The translations under genes and the position numbers were made by a program. A DNA stretch of 64,000 nucleotides from Burkholderiales bacterium (lineage in GTDB: Bacteria > Pseudomonadota > Gammaproteobacteria > Burkholderiales > SG8-41), in the NCBI GenBank assembly GCA_030684405.1, contig JAUXYA010000024.1, positions 146,657 through 210,656 on the forward strand, written 5' to 3'. The notes below the pieces were generated by a model. That model had not been told where the DNA came from. It ran no database searches and was given only the letters and a program-made list of their open reading frames with translations. Each line of letters opens with the position of its first letter. The stretch's first letter is position 1. Shown piece by piece: positions 18,714-27,656 of this stretch.

Positions 18714-19220
18714 ATGAGCGAGGCGGAAATTGGCCTGAGCAGGCAAATAGACGCGACATTTTCTTCAAGCCAGCCACACCGAAAACCCAAAGTGAACGCC
18801 TGCAACGTCCTGCTGGTCGAGGACAACACCGACGATGAATTGCTGACGCAGCGCGGGTTGCGCAAGTCCGGCTTTGATTTCGGGGTTGTCGTCGCACGTG
18901 ACGGCGCTGCCGCACTGGAAACCATCACCTGCATGGCCACGTTGCCACAGCTCGTGCTGCTCGACCTGAAGCTGCCGAAAATCGATGGTAGCGAGGTTCT
19001 GCGCCGTCTGAGGGAAACCGAGCGCACGCTGCGGCTATGCGTCGTGGTATTCACCTCCTCCGGAGAACCGCGGGACATCGAGCGCTGCTACGGACTGGGC
19101 TGCAACAGCTACGTCATCAAACCCGTGGCCTACGAGGATTACATCGCCACCGTGCAGCGGATTTGCGACTACTGGCTGATGCTTAATGTATCGCCGCTGG
19201 CCTCGGAGTTGCCGCAATGA
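18714..19220 (+). CDS. Single-domain response regulator (Rcp1/CheY-like)
   Basis: A 168-aa receiver protein with about 28 extra N-terminal residues. It has LLVEDNTDDELL, the phospho-acceptor region LVLLDLKLPKIDG, FTSSGE and NSYVIKPVAYEDY, then a tail ending near YWLMLN. This is the Rcp1-type pattern often found beside phytochrome-like or other sensor kinases. Its stop overlaps the next kinase start by four bases (ATGA), implying translational coupling and joint function. Confidence 0.9.
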   Translation: MSEAEIGLSRQIDATFSSSQPHRKPKVNACNVLLVEDNTDDELLTQRGLRKSGFDFGVVVARDGAAALETITCMATLPQLVLLDLKLPKIDGSEVLRRLRETERTLRLCVVVFTSSGEPRDIERCYGLGCNSYVIKPVAYEDYIATVQRICDYWLMLNVSPLASELPQ

Positions 19221-20716
19221 ACCAGCCGCTGCGGGTGCTGCTGGTCGAGGACTCTGCGGACGATGCCGAGCTGCTGCTGTGGACACTGCAGCGCGGTGGT
19301 TACAGGCCGGAACATGCACGCGTCAGCGATGCCGCGGGAATGACCGCCGCGCTCGACGGAAGCGCTTGGGACCTCATCATTGCCGACTATTCTCTGCCGC
19401 AGTTCTCGGGTATCGCTGCGCTTGAGCTGTTCAAGACGCACAATATCGACATCCCGTTCATCATCGTCTCCGGCCACATCGGCGAGGACGACGCGGTGGC
19501 TGCGATGAAAGGTGGCGCCCACGATTACGTGATGAAGCGCAACCTGTCGCGCCTGATCCCGGCGATTGATCGCGAGATGCGCGAGGCCGCAATGCGCGCA
19601 GCGCGGCACGCCGCCGAAAAGAAACTTCTTGAAAACGAAGCTCGCCTGTCCGCAATCCTTTCGAACATTCCGGGCGTGGTCTTCCAGCTCGCGCTGGAAC
19701 CGGACAACAGCTGGCATTTCAGCTACGTCAGCGAGGGCAGCGAATCTCTGCTCGGCGTGCCCCCTGACCAGCTGGTCAGGAATGCCGCCCTGTTTCTCGA
19801 CCTGATCAAGGCCGAGGACCGGGCCGCTCTGGACGCCTGCATCGCCAACGCTGGCTCCGGACAGGCTGGCGCGCGCTGGGAAGGGCGCATTAGCGCACGC
19901 CCCGGCAACGAACCGCGCTGGATCAACCTGCGGTTCTCGCCGACGGGGGGTTCGGGGGGGGCGATCCGCGGCGAAGGCATCATGACAAACATCACCGAAA
20001 TCAAGCTCGCCGAACAGGTAATCCGCGAATCCCGTCGGCGGCTGTCGGAACTCACTTCTCACCTCGAGAAGGTCAAGGAGCAGGAGCGCACGCGCATTGC
20101 CCGGGAAATCCACGACGACATAGGCGGCAACCTGACCGCGATCAAGATCGATCTGATGTGGCTGGCCGGCAGGGTGCCGGCCAACGACGAAGCGCTGGGC
20201 GCCAAAATCAAGCAGCTCGACAGCCTTGTTGACGACACGATAAACACCACGTCCAGGATCGGGCGCGACCTGCGTCCGGGTATCCTCGACCTCGGCATCG
20301 CCGCCGCAATCGAATGGGCTGCCCGCGACTTCGAGCGCCGGATGGGCATTCCCTGCCGTGTGGAATGCCCACCTGATGAGATGAACATCGATCCGGACAC
20401 AGCGAATGCGCTGTTCAGCAGCTTCCGGGAAACACTGACCAACATCACCAAGCATGCTGCCGCCACCCGGGTGGACACGCTGCTGCGGGTGGAGAACGAC
20501 ATGCTGAATCTGACGGTGGAAGACAACGGACGCGGCATCGCCGCAGCCGACATGGGCAAGGCGGGATCGTTCGGACTGCGCGGAATGGCCGAACGCGCCG
20601 GCCAGCTCGGCGGCACGGTGTCGGCGACCGGCGCACCAGGCAAAGGCACTCGAGTCACCGTCCGCCTGCCGCGGACGCGTGCCGCGAGCGCCCTCCCGAG
20701 CGCGGGGGTTGCATGA
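19217..20716 (+). CDS. Hybrid NarL-family sensor histidine kinase: REC-PAS-HisKA_3-HATPase
   Basis: A 499-aa soluble kinase. Domains: N-terminal receiver (Asp57 in IIADYSLPQFSG), PAS-like region (about 140-275), HisKA_3 dimerisation with RIAREIHDDIGGNLTAIK (His299), and HATPase with NITKHA, VEDNGRGI and GSFGLRGMAERA. The REC-first order means its activity is probably controlled by another kinase or serves in a phosphorelay. It overlaps both its upstream receiver gene and its downstream NarL-type regulator by four bases each, so the three proteins are very likely one system. Input signal unknown. Confidence 0.93.
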   Translation: MNQPLRVLLVEDSADDAELLLWTLQRGGYRPEHARVSDAAGMTAALDGSAWDLIIADYSLPQFSGIAALELFKTHNIDIPFIIVSGHIGEDDAVAAMKGGAHDYVMKRNLSRLIPAIDREMREAAMRAARHAAEKKLLENEARLSAILSNIPGVVFQLALEPDNSWHFSYVSEGSESLLGVPPDQLVRNAALFLDLIKAEDRAALDACIANAGSGQAGARWEGRISARPGNEPRWINLRFSPTGGSGGAIRGEGIMTNITEIKLAEQVIRESRRRLSELTSHLEKVKEQERTRIAREIHDDIGGNLTAIKIDLMWLAGRVPANDEALGAKIKQLDSLVDDTINTTSRIGRDLRPGILDLGIAAAIEWAARDFERRMGIPCRVECPPDEMNIDPDTANALFSSFRETLTNITKHAAATRVDTLLRVENDMLNLTVEDNGRGIAAADMGKAGSFGLRGMAERAGQLGGTVSATGAPGKGTRVTVRLPRTRAASALPSAGVA

Positions 20717-21348
20717 TCCGGGTGATGATCGCCGACGACCATGCGATCCTGCGACGCGGATTGCGCCAGATCATCGACGAAGCGACCGACATGGCGGTGG
20801 TGGGCGAAGCGGAGAACAGCGCCCAGACGCTCAAATTCGTCCGGGATAACACTATCGACGTTCTGCTGCTCGACATTTCCATGCCCGATCGCAATGGCAT
20901 CGACACACTGAAACTGGTTAAAAAGGAACAACCCAAGCTGTCGGTGCTGATGCTGTCGATGCATCCCGAAAACCAGTATGCGGTGCGAGCCCTGCGCTCC
21001 GGCGCCTCCGGCTACCTCAACAAGCAGAGCGCTCCCGGCCAACTGGTGACAGCAATCCGCGAGGCGGCAAAGGGCCGAAAATACGTGACGCCTGCCGTCG
21101 CCGAGGAACTCGCCAACAACCTGACGCTCGGTGACGGAGGACAACCCGACCACCGGCTGCTCTCCAACCGCGAGTATCAGACCATGTGCCTGATCGCTTC
21201 GGGCAGAACCCTCACCGAAATCAGCGAACAGCTGTCGCTCAGCATCAAGACCATCAGCGTCTACCGCTCGCGCATCCTCGAAAAAATGCAACTGAAAAGC
21301 AACGCCGAAATCACGCACTACGCGATCAAGAACCAGCTGGTCGAATAA
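20713..21348 (+). CDS. NarL/FixJ-family DNA-binding response regulator
   Basis: A 211-aa regulator with receiver domain (Asp54 in LLLDISMPDRNG; ADDH acidic site; LMLSMHPE; LNKQSAP) and a LuxR-type helix-turn-helix at about 145-205 (LSNREYQTMCLIASGRTL...LSIKTISVYRSRILEKM). It is presumably the output of the kinase at 19217, which it overlaps by four bases. Its targets are unknown; the adjacent cyclase and flagellin genes are plausible but not demonstrated. Confidence 0.94.
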   Translation: MIRVMIADDHAILRRGLRQIIDEATDMAVVGEAENSAQTLKFVRDNTIDVLLLDISMPDRNGIDTLKLVKKEQPKLSVLMLSMHPENQYAVRALRSGASGYLNKQSAPGQLVTAIREAAKGRKYVTPAVAEELANNLTLGDGGQPDHRLLSNREYQTMCLIASGRTLTEISEQLSLSIKTISVYRSRILEKMQLKSNAEITHYAIKNQLVE

Positions 21349-21523
21349 TCCCCCGCCTGGCCCGCGGACAACGCCGTCTGCCCGGAAATTTCTGGATTCC
21401 GCCATAAAGATTCCGGCCCGTTGCGCCGTTATAGCGTCTCAACCGGTGACCTGACGTCCCCGAAATTGAATTTAATAAATAAAAACAAGGGGTTATTGCA
21501 TACCTCCCCGGAGAAACGCAGCG

Positions 21524-23101
21524 ATGCCGCCTCAAGCCTCACCTCATGAAATCGCGCGGGAAACCCTGCGCCGGATGGCATCGCGACGCGAACCCCCGAC
21601 CCCCACCAATTACCGCAGGGCTTATTCAGAAGTCGCGGGCGAGCCGGAGGCGGACGCAGGGCCGGTGCCCGGCGCCTGGCTCAATCTGCTGCGCACACTC
21701 GCCCGGCAGACAGCCATCTGCCATCAGGGCATCACGCCGACCCAGAAAAAGCAGGCCATCGACAGGCTGCTCGAACAGAACGCAGGCGAAGACCCCGTCA
21801 GAATGTATGAAAAGTTAAACCGGCTGCTCAACCAGTGGGAGCGGCTGCCTACGGCGCCCGACGAGAGTTCGCGCGCCGTCAACAGCGCCGAAGCCCAGCC
21901 GGAACTGGTTGAAATGCTCTGCAAACTGTTTGCACAGACGGTCGAGCGCGCCGTGGCCGCCCAGCAGAACTCCGGCCCGGAACTGTCGATCGAAGCACGG
22001 GACATTGCGACCCGCCTGCGCGAAGCCCGCGATGCCGCGGCCATTTCCGCGCTTGCCGCACCCCTCAAGCAGCTCTGGTACCGCCTCAGCCTGCGCGCGG
22101 ACGACGGGGACCAGCTGCGCCAGGGACTGATCCGCGTGCTCAACCTGCTGATCGAAAACGTCCAGGAAATCACCACTGACGACCAGTGGCTCAACGGCCA
22201 GATGGCCGCCGTACGCAAGATCATTGCCGGACCGCTGAACCTCGAAGCCATCGACCTCGTCGAGCGCAGCCTGCGCGAAACCATCGTCCGCCAGGGCATC
22301 CTCCGTCACAGCCTGTCTGATGCCAAGAACCGCCTGAAAGACATGGTCGGCTCCTTCATCGGACGCATTAGCGAACTGTCGTCGATGACCGGTGAATACC
22401 ACGACAAGATCGACGTGCTGGCCACCAAGCTGCGCCTGACCGACGACATCGGCGAACTGGGCGGCATTCTCGACGACGTGATGACCGAAACCCGGCGGGT
22501 GCAGAGCCAGGCGCTGCAGTCCCGCGACTCGCTGACCGACGCCCAGCGCCAGGTGGAGCTGGCCGAGCAGCGCATCCGCCAGCTCGAGGCCGAGCTGGTG
22601 GAGGCCAGCGAGAAGGTGCGTGAAGACCAGCTGACCGGAACCCTCAACCGGCGCGGCCTCGACGAGGTCTTCGAGCGCGAGATCGTCATCCGCCGGCGCA
22701 ACGAACGCCCGCTGTCGGTGGCCCTGCTCGACATCGACAATTTCAAGGTGCTCAACGACACCTACGGGCATCAGGCCGGTGACAACGCACTGAAACACCT
22801 CGCGAACCTGATCCGCCAGACCATCCGCCCCACCGACTCGGTGGCACGTTTCGGCGGCGAGGAATTCCTGATCATACTGCCCGATTCCTCGCCGGAAGAG
22901 TCCGCCGTGGTCGTCAAACGCCTGCAGCGCTCGCTGACCAAACACTTCTTCCTGCACGACAACCAGAAACTGCTGATCACCTTCAGCGCCGGGGTTACCG
23001 GCCACGCGTTGGATGAAACCCAGGCCGAAGTGATCGCACGCGCCGACAAGGCGCTGTACCAGGCGAAGGCTGCCGGGAAAAACCGCGTCATCACGACCTG
23101 A
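21524..23101 (+). CDS. Diguanylate cyclase with a long helical N-terminal region (GGEEF)
   Basis: A 525-aa cytoplasmic protein. The N-terminal ~350 residues are helical, end in a coiled coil, and match no domain I can name; they begin with the pattern ETLRRMASRREPPTPTNYRRAY seen in some proteobacterial cyclases (quoted region is residues near 12-33, shortened here as ETLRRMA...NYRRAY). The C-terminal GGDEF domain has DQLTGTLNRRG, DIDNFKVLND, active-site GGEEF at residues 444-448 and an intact RPTD inhibitory site, so it should make c-di-GMP with product inhibition. An AT-rich 175-base leader precedes it. It lies just upstream of fliC. Confidence 0.9.
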   Translation: MPPQASPHEIARETLRRMASRREPPTPTNYRRAYSEVAGEPEADAGPVPGAWLNLLRTLARQTAICHQGITPTQKKQAIDRLLEQNAGEDPVRMYEKLNRLLNQWERLPTAPDESSRAVNSAEAQPELVEMLCKLFAQTVERAVAAQQNSGPELSIEARDIATRLREARDAAAISALAAPLKQLWYRLSLRADDGDQLRQGLIRVLNLLIENVQEITTDDQWLNGQMAAVRKIIAGPLNLEAIDLVERSLRETIVRQGILRHSLSDAKNRLKDMVGSFIGRISELSSMTGEYHDKIDVLATKLRLTDDIGELGGILDDVMTETRRVQSQALQSRDSLTDAQRQVELAEQRIRQLEAELVEASEKVREDQLTGTLNRRGLDEVFEREIVIRRRNERPLSVALLDIDNFKVLNDTYGHQAGDNALKHLANLIRQTIRPTDSVARFGGEEFLIILPDSSPEESAVVVKRLQRSLTKHFFLHDNQKLLITFSAGVTGHALDETQAEVIARADKALYQAKAAGKNRVITT

Positions 23102-23114
23102 CGCTCCCGCGCCC

Positions 23115-23141
23115 TAAAGTTCCCCGGGTGCGATGACGTAA
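23115..23141 (+). promoter_or_regulatory. fliC: Candidate FliA (sigma-28) promoter of fliC
   Basis: TAAAG at 23115-23119, 17 bases, then CGTAA at 23137-23141, about 90 bases before the flagellin start. It has the same spacing as the motifs before the che operon and flgM. The -10 half (TGACGTAA) is only partly like the E. coli GCCGATAA. Confidence 0.5.
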
Positions 23142-23144
23142 CTG

Positions 23145-23171
23145 CTTGGGCGACGGCGGTTTGTGCCCAAG
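23145..23171 (+). promoter_or_regulatory. Stem-loop in the fliC leader
   Basis: CTTGGGC at 23145-23151 pairs perfectly with GCCCAAG at 23165-23171 across a 13-base loop. It would start close to the predicted transcription start and may influence stability or translation of the flagellin mRNA. Confidence 0.35.
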
Positions 23172-23232
23172 AGGCAACCAAAGTCACCGGCATCAGCGCC
23201 GCCCCACTCAATCCAGACGGAAGGAGAAACAC

Positions 23233-25239
23233 ATGCCACAAATCATCAACACCAACATTGCGTCGCTCAATGCTCAGCGCAATCTGAACACCTCGCAAAG
23301 CGCCCTCAACGTCGCCCTCCAGCGGCTGTCGACGGGCATGCGCATCAACAGCGCGAAGGACGACGCCGCAGGCCTGGCGATCTCCGAGCGTTTCACCACC
23401 CAGATCCGCGGCCTGAACCAGGCGGCCCGCAACGCCAATGACGGCATCTCGCTGGCGCAGACGGGTGAAGGTGCGCTGGGTGAAGTCACCAACAACCTGC
23501 AGCGCATCCGCGAACTCGCGGTGCAGGCAGCCAATTCGACCAATTCCGCATCGGATCGCGCGGCGCTGAACCTTGAAGTGCAGCAGCGCCTGGCGGAAAT
23601 CGACCGCACGGCCGCACAGACTTCCTTCAACGGCCAGAAGATCCTCGACGGCAGCTTCGGCACCGCGCAGTTCCAGATCGGCGCCAACGTCGGCGAAACC
23701 ATCAGCGTCGGCCTCGCCACCAGCATGCGCCAGAACTCCATCGGCGCGATTGCCTCCGCACAGTCTGTCGATCTGTCGGCGGTGCTTAGCGCCTCCACCA
23801 CGGGCATCCAGCTTGCCGCCGGCGCCCTGACGATCGACGGCACCAGCGTTGCAGCCGGCACGTACTCCACTGCAGCGAGCTTGGCCACCGCCATCAATAC
23901 TGCAGCCGGCAGCAGCATAGCCGCCGCGTCGGGCAATACAATCAACTTCACCAACAGCACCGGCTCGGCCGTCACCATCGGCGGCACCGCCAATCCGCTG
24001 GGCGTGACCACGGTTGCCGCGGCAACGACTGGCTCCCCCACGCCCACAGTCGACAACAACATCACCAGCGCGGACTTCGCAGTCAACGCATTCACGGTTT
24101 CCGACCTGACGATCAATGTGAACAGCGGCGGTGCAGTAACCGTAACCGCAGGAATGTACGACCAGGCGGGCCTGATCGCCGCGATCAACACCGCAGCGGG
24201 CTCGACCATCGCTGCCTCTGACGGTAGCGGCGGCATCACGGTGACCGGCCCGACGGGCGGCGCCGTATTTGCGGGCACCGACGCAGCGACTCTGGGTATC
24301 GGCTCTGTTGCCGACGGTGCCACCGACAACAACATCACCAGCGCCGACTTCTCGGTCGCCGCGTTCAACGTCACCGGCCTTACGGTGGACCTGGGTGCCG
24401 GCGGTGGCGCCCAAACCGTGACCAACGGTCTGTATAACGCAGCCGGACTCATTGCAGCCATCAACTCCGCCGCGGGTTCGACCATCGCTGCCGATGACGG
24501 CAGTGGCGGCATCAACGTCACCAACGCCACATCCAATGCCTTTACCTTTGCCGGAGCAAATGCGGCAACGCTGGGCATCGGTACCGTGGCCGCCCAAACA
24601 CCGGGCTCCACCACCAACGGAACCGCCTCCAGCAGCGATTTGACCTCGGCTCTGGCCACAGTCAACGCCGCAGGCTCAGTAACGGTTGCTTCCGACTTCA
24701 GCATCCAGATCGGCAGCGGCACCGCGGTCAACGTCGCCAACGGCACCTACACCAGCGCGCAGGCCCTGACGGACGCGATCAACAACGCTTTGGGCGGCAA
24801 CGGCAACGCCAGCTACGACAGCACCTCCGGCCGGATCAGCATCAACGCCGGCGAGACAGTCACCATCGCCGGCACCACCGGCCTGACCACGCTGGGTTTT
24901 TCCGCCACCAATGCCGCCAGTGGCAACCTCGCGACGACCAACGTGCTGACCCTCAACGCAGCCAACGAAACCATCCAGCGCATTGATTCGGCGCTGTCCT
25001 CGGTCAGCACGCTGCGCAGCACCTTCGGCGCCATCCAGAACCGTTTCGAATCGGTGATCAACTCCGTGCAGACGACTTCTGAAAACCTGACGGCTTCCCG
25101 CAGCCGCATTCAGGATGCCGACTTCGCGGCAGAAACCGCAGCGCTGACCCGCGCGCAGATCCTGCAGCAGGCCGGCACGGCGATTCTGGCGCAGGCCAAC
25201 GCCTTGCCCAACAACGTGCTTGCCCTGCTCCGCGGCTAA
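23233..25239 (+). CDS. fliC: Flagellin
   Basis: The filament subunit, 668 aa. The conserved D0/D1 ends are typical: [18 protein letters not shown] at the N-terminus and the C-terminal [24 protein letters not shown] (cited as QRIDSALSS...FGAIQNRF) followed by [24 protein letters not shown]. The central part (about residues 180-575) is long and built of tandem beta-rich modules, two of which are 91-residue near-copies. An AAGGAG site precedes the ATG at 23233; an in-frame upstream ATG at 23146 is rejected. A strong terminator follows. It is the only flagellin gene in the window. Confidence 0.97.
   Translation: MPQIINTNIASLNAQRNLNTSQSALNVALQRLSTGMRINSAKDDAAGLAISERFTTQIRGLNQAARNANDGISLAQTGEGALGEVTNNLQRIRELAVQAANSTNSASDRAALNLEVQQRLAEIDRTAAQTSFNGQKILDGSFGTAQFQIGANVGETISVGLATSMRQNSIGAIASAQSVDLSAVLSASTTGIQLAAGALTIDGTSVAAGTYSTAASLATAINTAAGSSIAAASGNTINFTNSTGSAVTIGGTANPLGVTTVAAATTGSPTPTVDNNITSADFAVNAFTVSDLTINVNSGGAVTVTAGMYDQAGLIAAINTAAGSTIAASDGSGGITVTGPTGGAVFAGTDAATLGIGSVADGATDNNITSADFSVAAFNVTGLTVDLGAGGGAQTVTNGLYNAAGLIAAINSAAGSTIAADDGSGGINVTNATSNAFTFAGANAATLGIGTVAAQTPGSTTNGTASSSDLTSALATVNAAGSVTVASDFSIQIGSGTAVNVANGTYTSAQALTDAINNALGGNGNASYDSTSGRISINAGETVTIAGTTGLTTLGFSATNAASGNLATTNVLTLNAANETIQRIDSALSSVSTLRSTFGAIQNRFESVINSVQTTSENLTASRSRIQDADFAAETAALTRAQILQQAGTAILAQANALPNNVLALLRG
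24052..24597 (+). repeat. Two tandem 273-base repeats inside fliC
   Basis: Both copies begin GACAACAACATCACCAGCGC (24052 and 24325), a period of 273 bases or 91 codons, and encode closely similar modules (DNNITSADF..., [21 protein letters not shown], ...AATLGIG). More diverged relatives of the module lie on each side, about 23770-24050 and 24610-24950. The units resemble the flagellin IN-type motif and form the surface-exposed filament region. Confidence 0.85.
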
Positions 25240-25258
25240 AAGGGCTGAGCGGTTTCAC

Positions 25259-25286
25259 CCCGGCCGGCGCAAGCCGGCCGGGTTTT
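25259..25286 (+). terminator. Rho-independent terminator after fliC
   Basis: A perfect 10-bp GC stem (CCCGGCCGGC with GCCGGCCGGG) closed by a GCAA tetraloop and followed by TTTT. It begins 19 bases after the fliC stop and would separate fliC from flaG. Confidence 0.85.
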
Positions 25287-25304
25287 CCCTGAAGGGTCAG
25301 TGTC

Positions 25305-25637
25305 TTGCCGATCGACACTTCAAGCGTTCCGGCAACCGGTCTGCCGGTCAGGGCAGCACCGGCGCCGTTGCTTGTACCGCCGTTATCCGCAAAACAGCCG
25401 GCATCGGATGCCGATACCGGGGGGCTGCATGATGCGGCCAAGGCTGCCAACGCCGCAATCCGGCCGCTATCCAGCCATCTCGAATTCCGCATAGACTCGC
25501 ATTCCGGCCGCACGGTGGTACAGATCTACGATGCCGGCACCCGGCAACTGATCCGCCAGTTGCCTTCCGAGGAAATGCTCGCCATCGCCAGGGCGCTCGA
25601 CAGACTGCAGGGCATGCTGATACAGGACCAGGCATAA
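25305..25637 (+). CDS. flaG: Flagellar protein FlaG
   Basis: A 110-aa FlaG-family protein, linked in other bacteria to filament length and cap/filament assembly. The first half is Ala/Pro-rich and variable; the second half matches the family: LEFRIDSHSGRTVVQIYDAGTRQLIRQLPSEEMLAI (shown here in part as RTVVQIYDAGT and LIRQLPSEEML). The start codon appears to be TTG at 25305 with GAAGGG nine bases upstream. It lies between fliC and fliD, its normal place. Confidence 0.85.
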   Translation: MPIDTSSVPATGLPVRAAPAPLLVPPLSAKQPASDADTGGLHDAAKAANAAIRPLSSHLEFRIDSHSGRTVVQIYDAGTRQLIRQLPSEEMLAIARALDRLQGMLIQDQA

Positions 25638-25660
25638 AGCTTGCTCGTAATCGGCCGTAA
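25635..25660 (+). promoter_or_regulatory. Possible FliA-type promoter before fliD
   Basis: TAAAG at 25635-25639, 16 bases, then CGTAA at 25656-25660 within GGCCGTAA. The spacing is one base shorter than the N17 form at the other sites, but the -10 half is closest to GCCGATAA. It overlaps the flaG stop and lies about 33 bases before the fliD start. Confidence 0.35.
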
Positions 25661-25692
25661 TTCCTTTACATACACAGGGTTGGCTGAGAATC

Positions 25693-27642
25693 ATGGCAAT
25701 TTCATCTCCGGGCGTCGGCTCCAATCTGGACGTCAACCGCATCGTCACGCAGTTGATGGCGCTCGAACAGCGCCCGTTGACGAAGCTGGCCCAGAAAGAG
25801 GCCTCATTTCAGGCGAAGCTTTCGGCCTATGGCTCGCTGAAAGGCACCATCGCGTCCTTCCAGGGCAGCCTGACCGCCCTGCAATCCCAGTCGAAGTTCG
25901 ACACGCCGACGGCAAAAGTCGCCGATGCGGCAATTTTTACCGCCACGGCAGGCAACAGCGCTGCAAAAGGCAGCTACAGCATCGCCGTTACCACGCGCGC
26001 CGCCTCCCAGGTGCTGAACACTGCCGGCGTGGCCAGCCCCTCTGCAGCCAGCTCCACGGGCGATATCACGCTGAGGGTGGGTAGCGGCACCGCCAACACC
26101 ATCACCCTGTCCACATCCAACAACACCCTGGAAGGCCTGCGCGATGCGATCAATGCCGCGGGTGCCGGCGTCAGCGCAGTCATTGTCAATGACGGCAGCG
26201 GCACGCCCTACCGGTTGGCACTGACCGCCAACAGCAGCGGTCTGGACAACAGCATCAGCATCAGCCACACGCTGTCGGCCGGCGCGCTGAAGGACGCTCT
26301 CGACGGCACCAGCGAGGCCCGACCGGCGCGGAACGCCGAACTGACCATCAACGGGATTGCCGTTTCGCGCCCGACAAACAACATCGAGGGTGCGATTCCC
26401 GGAGTCACCCTGCAGTTGCTCAAGGAAGGTGAAACCAGCCTCACGGTAGGCAGCGACGTCAGCGGCATCCAGACCTCGGTGCAGGCTTTCATCAAGGCCT
26501 ACAACGACCTCAACAGGACCATTTCCAGCCTGACCGCCTACGATGCGCAGACGCAGACAGCATCGATTCTCGTCGGCGATGCCAGCACCATCAGCATCCA
26601 GACCCAGATGCGGGCTGCGCTGAGCTCGGCCATGTCCGGGTTGACCGGCTCGCGCACGACACTGTCGCAGGTCGGCATCTCGTTCCAGCCGGACGGCAGC
26701 CTGGCGCTGGATACTGCGAAATTCGGCGCTGCACTCAATGCGGCTCCGGCGGAGGTAGGCGCCCTCTTTGCGCCGCGCGGTGAAACCGGCAGCACCCTGC
26801 TCGCCTACCAGCGTTCCGGCAAGGCCAGCACGCCGGGCAGCTACCAGGTCCACGTGACTGCTTCGGCGACACGGGGCGCCGTGACGGCAGGCTCGGCCAT
26901 CCAGCCGTCCACTGTCATCGACGGAGAGAACGATGGCTTCCAGATTCGCGTCAACGGCATCGCCTCCGGAACAGTGCGCATCGCACACGGCAATTACAAC
27001 GCCGAAAGCCTCGCCGTGGCGCTGCAGGCAGCGCTCGGCACATCAGCCACATTAACTGCGGCGGGGCTGGTTCCGTTGGTTTCGGTCAGCGACGGCAAAA
27101 TGGTGATCAGCAGCCCCGCCTACGGCTCGGCCTCCACCATCGGCGGCGCAGCAGGCAACGCAAGTGGTGTCCTCGGCTACAGTGGCTCCGAGAGCGGAGC
27201 CGGACGCGACGTCGCCGGCCATTTTGAGGCTGCCGGGGTTATCAGCGCGGCCACCGGCAGCGGCCAGGAACTCACCGCTGCCCGCGGTACCCCCGCCGAC
27301 GGTCTGACCGTGAGTTATTCGGGAACGGATGCGCAACTGCAATCCGGCGTGACCGGGACACTGCGGCTGACCGAAGGCTACGCGATGCGCCTCGATCGGC
27401 TGGCCTCGCGCCTGCTCAACGACACCGGACCAATCTCCAGCCGCACCGGTGGTATCGATCGCAGCATCGAGGACATCACCAGACAGCGCGACTCGATCAA
27501 CCGTCGTCTGGTTGCCACGGAGGCCCGCATCCGCGCCCAGTTCACCGCGCTCGATACGTTGATCAGCCGCCTGAGCAACACCAGCAATTTCCTGACCCAG
27601 CAACTGGCCAATCTGCCGGGCAGCAGCAATTCACGGAACTAA
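25693..27642 (+). CDS. fliD: Flagellar filament cap protein FliD
   Basis: FliD (HAP2) caps the filament and folds in exported flagellin. The 649-aa protein starts with the conserved ISSPGVGSNLDVNRIVTQLM and has the N-terminal coiled region, central beta domains with INGI.VSRPTNNI, and a C-terminal helix ending in TALDTLISRLSNTSNFLTQQL. It is about 150-200 residues longer than common FliD. Much of the excess lies at about residues 405-500, a beta-rich module resembling the repeated modules of the neighbouring flagellin. fliS follows 14 bases later. Confidence 0.95.
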   Translation: MAISSPGVGSNLDVNRIVTQLMALEQRPLTKLAQKEASFQAKLSAYGSLKGTIASFQGSLTALQSQSKFDTPTAKVADAAIFTATAGNSAAKGSYSIAVTTRAASQVLNTAGVASPSAASSTGDITLRVGSGTANTITLSTSNNTLEGLRDAINAAGAGVSAVIVNDGSGTPYRLALTANSSGLDNSISISHTLSAGALKDALDGTSEARPARNAELTINGIAVSRPTNNIEGAIPGVTLQLLKEGETSLTVGSDVSGIQTSVQAFIKAYNDLNRTISSLTAYDAQTQTASILVGDASTISIQTQMRAALSSAMSGLTGSRTTLSQVGISFQPDGSLALDTAKFGAALNAAPAEVGALFAPRGETGSTLLAYQRSGKASTPGSYQVHVTASATRGAVTAGSAIQPSTVIDGENDGFQIRVNGIASGTVRIAHGNYNAESLAVALQAALGTSATLTAAGLVPLVSVSDGKMVISSPAYGSASTIGGAAGNASGVLGYSGSESGAGRDVAGHFEAAGVISAATGSGQELTAARGTPADGLTVSYSGTDAQLQSGVTGTLRLTEGYAMRLDRLASRLLNDTGPISSRTGGIDRSIEDITRQRDSINRRLVATEARIRAQFTALDTLISRLSNTSNFLTQQLANLPGSSNSRN

Positions 27643-27656
27643 CCGAGGAGAGTCCC

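Noticed and set aside
22771-24597. 608-codon minus-strand frame opposite the cyclase and flagellin
   Set aside because: Gly/Arg-rich shadow of two clearly identified genes on the plus strand.
24052-24597. Regular repeats that could suggest a CRISPR array
   Set aside because: The units are 273 bases, in frame and part of flagellin; no short repeat-spacer pattern.
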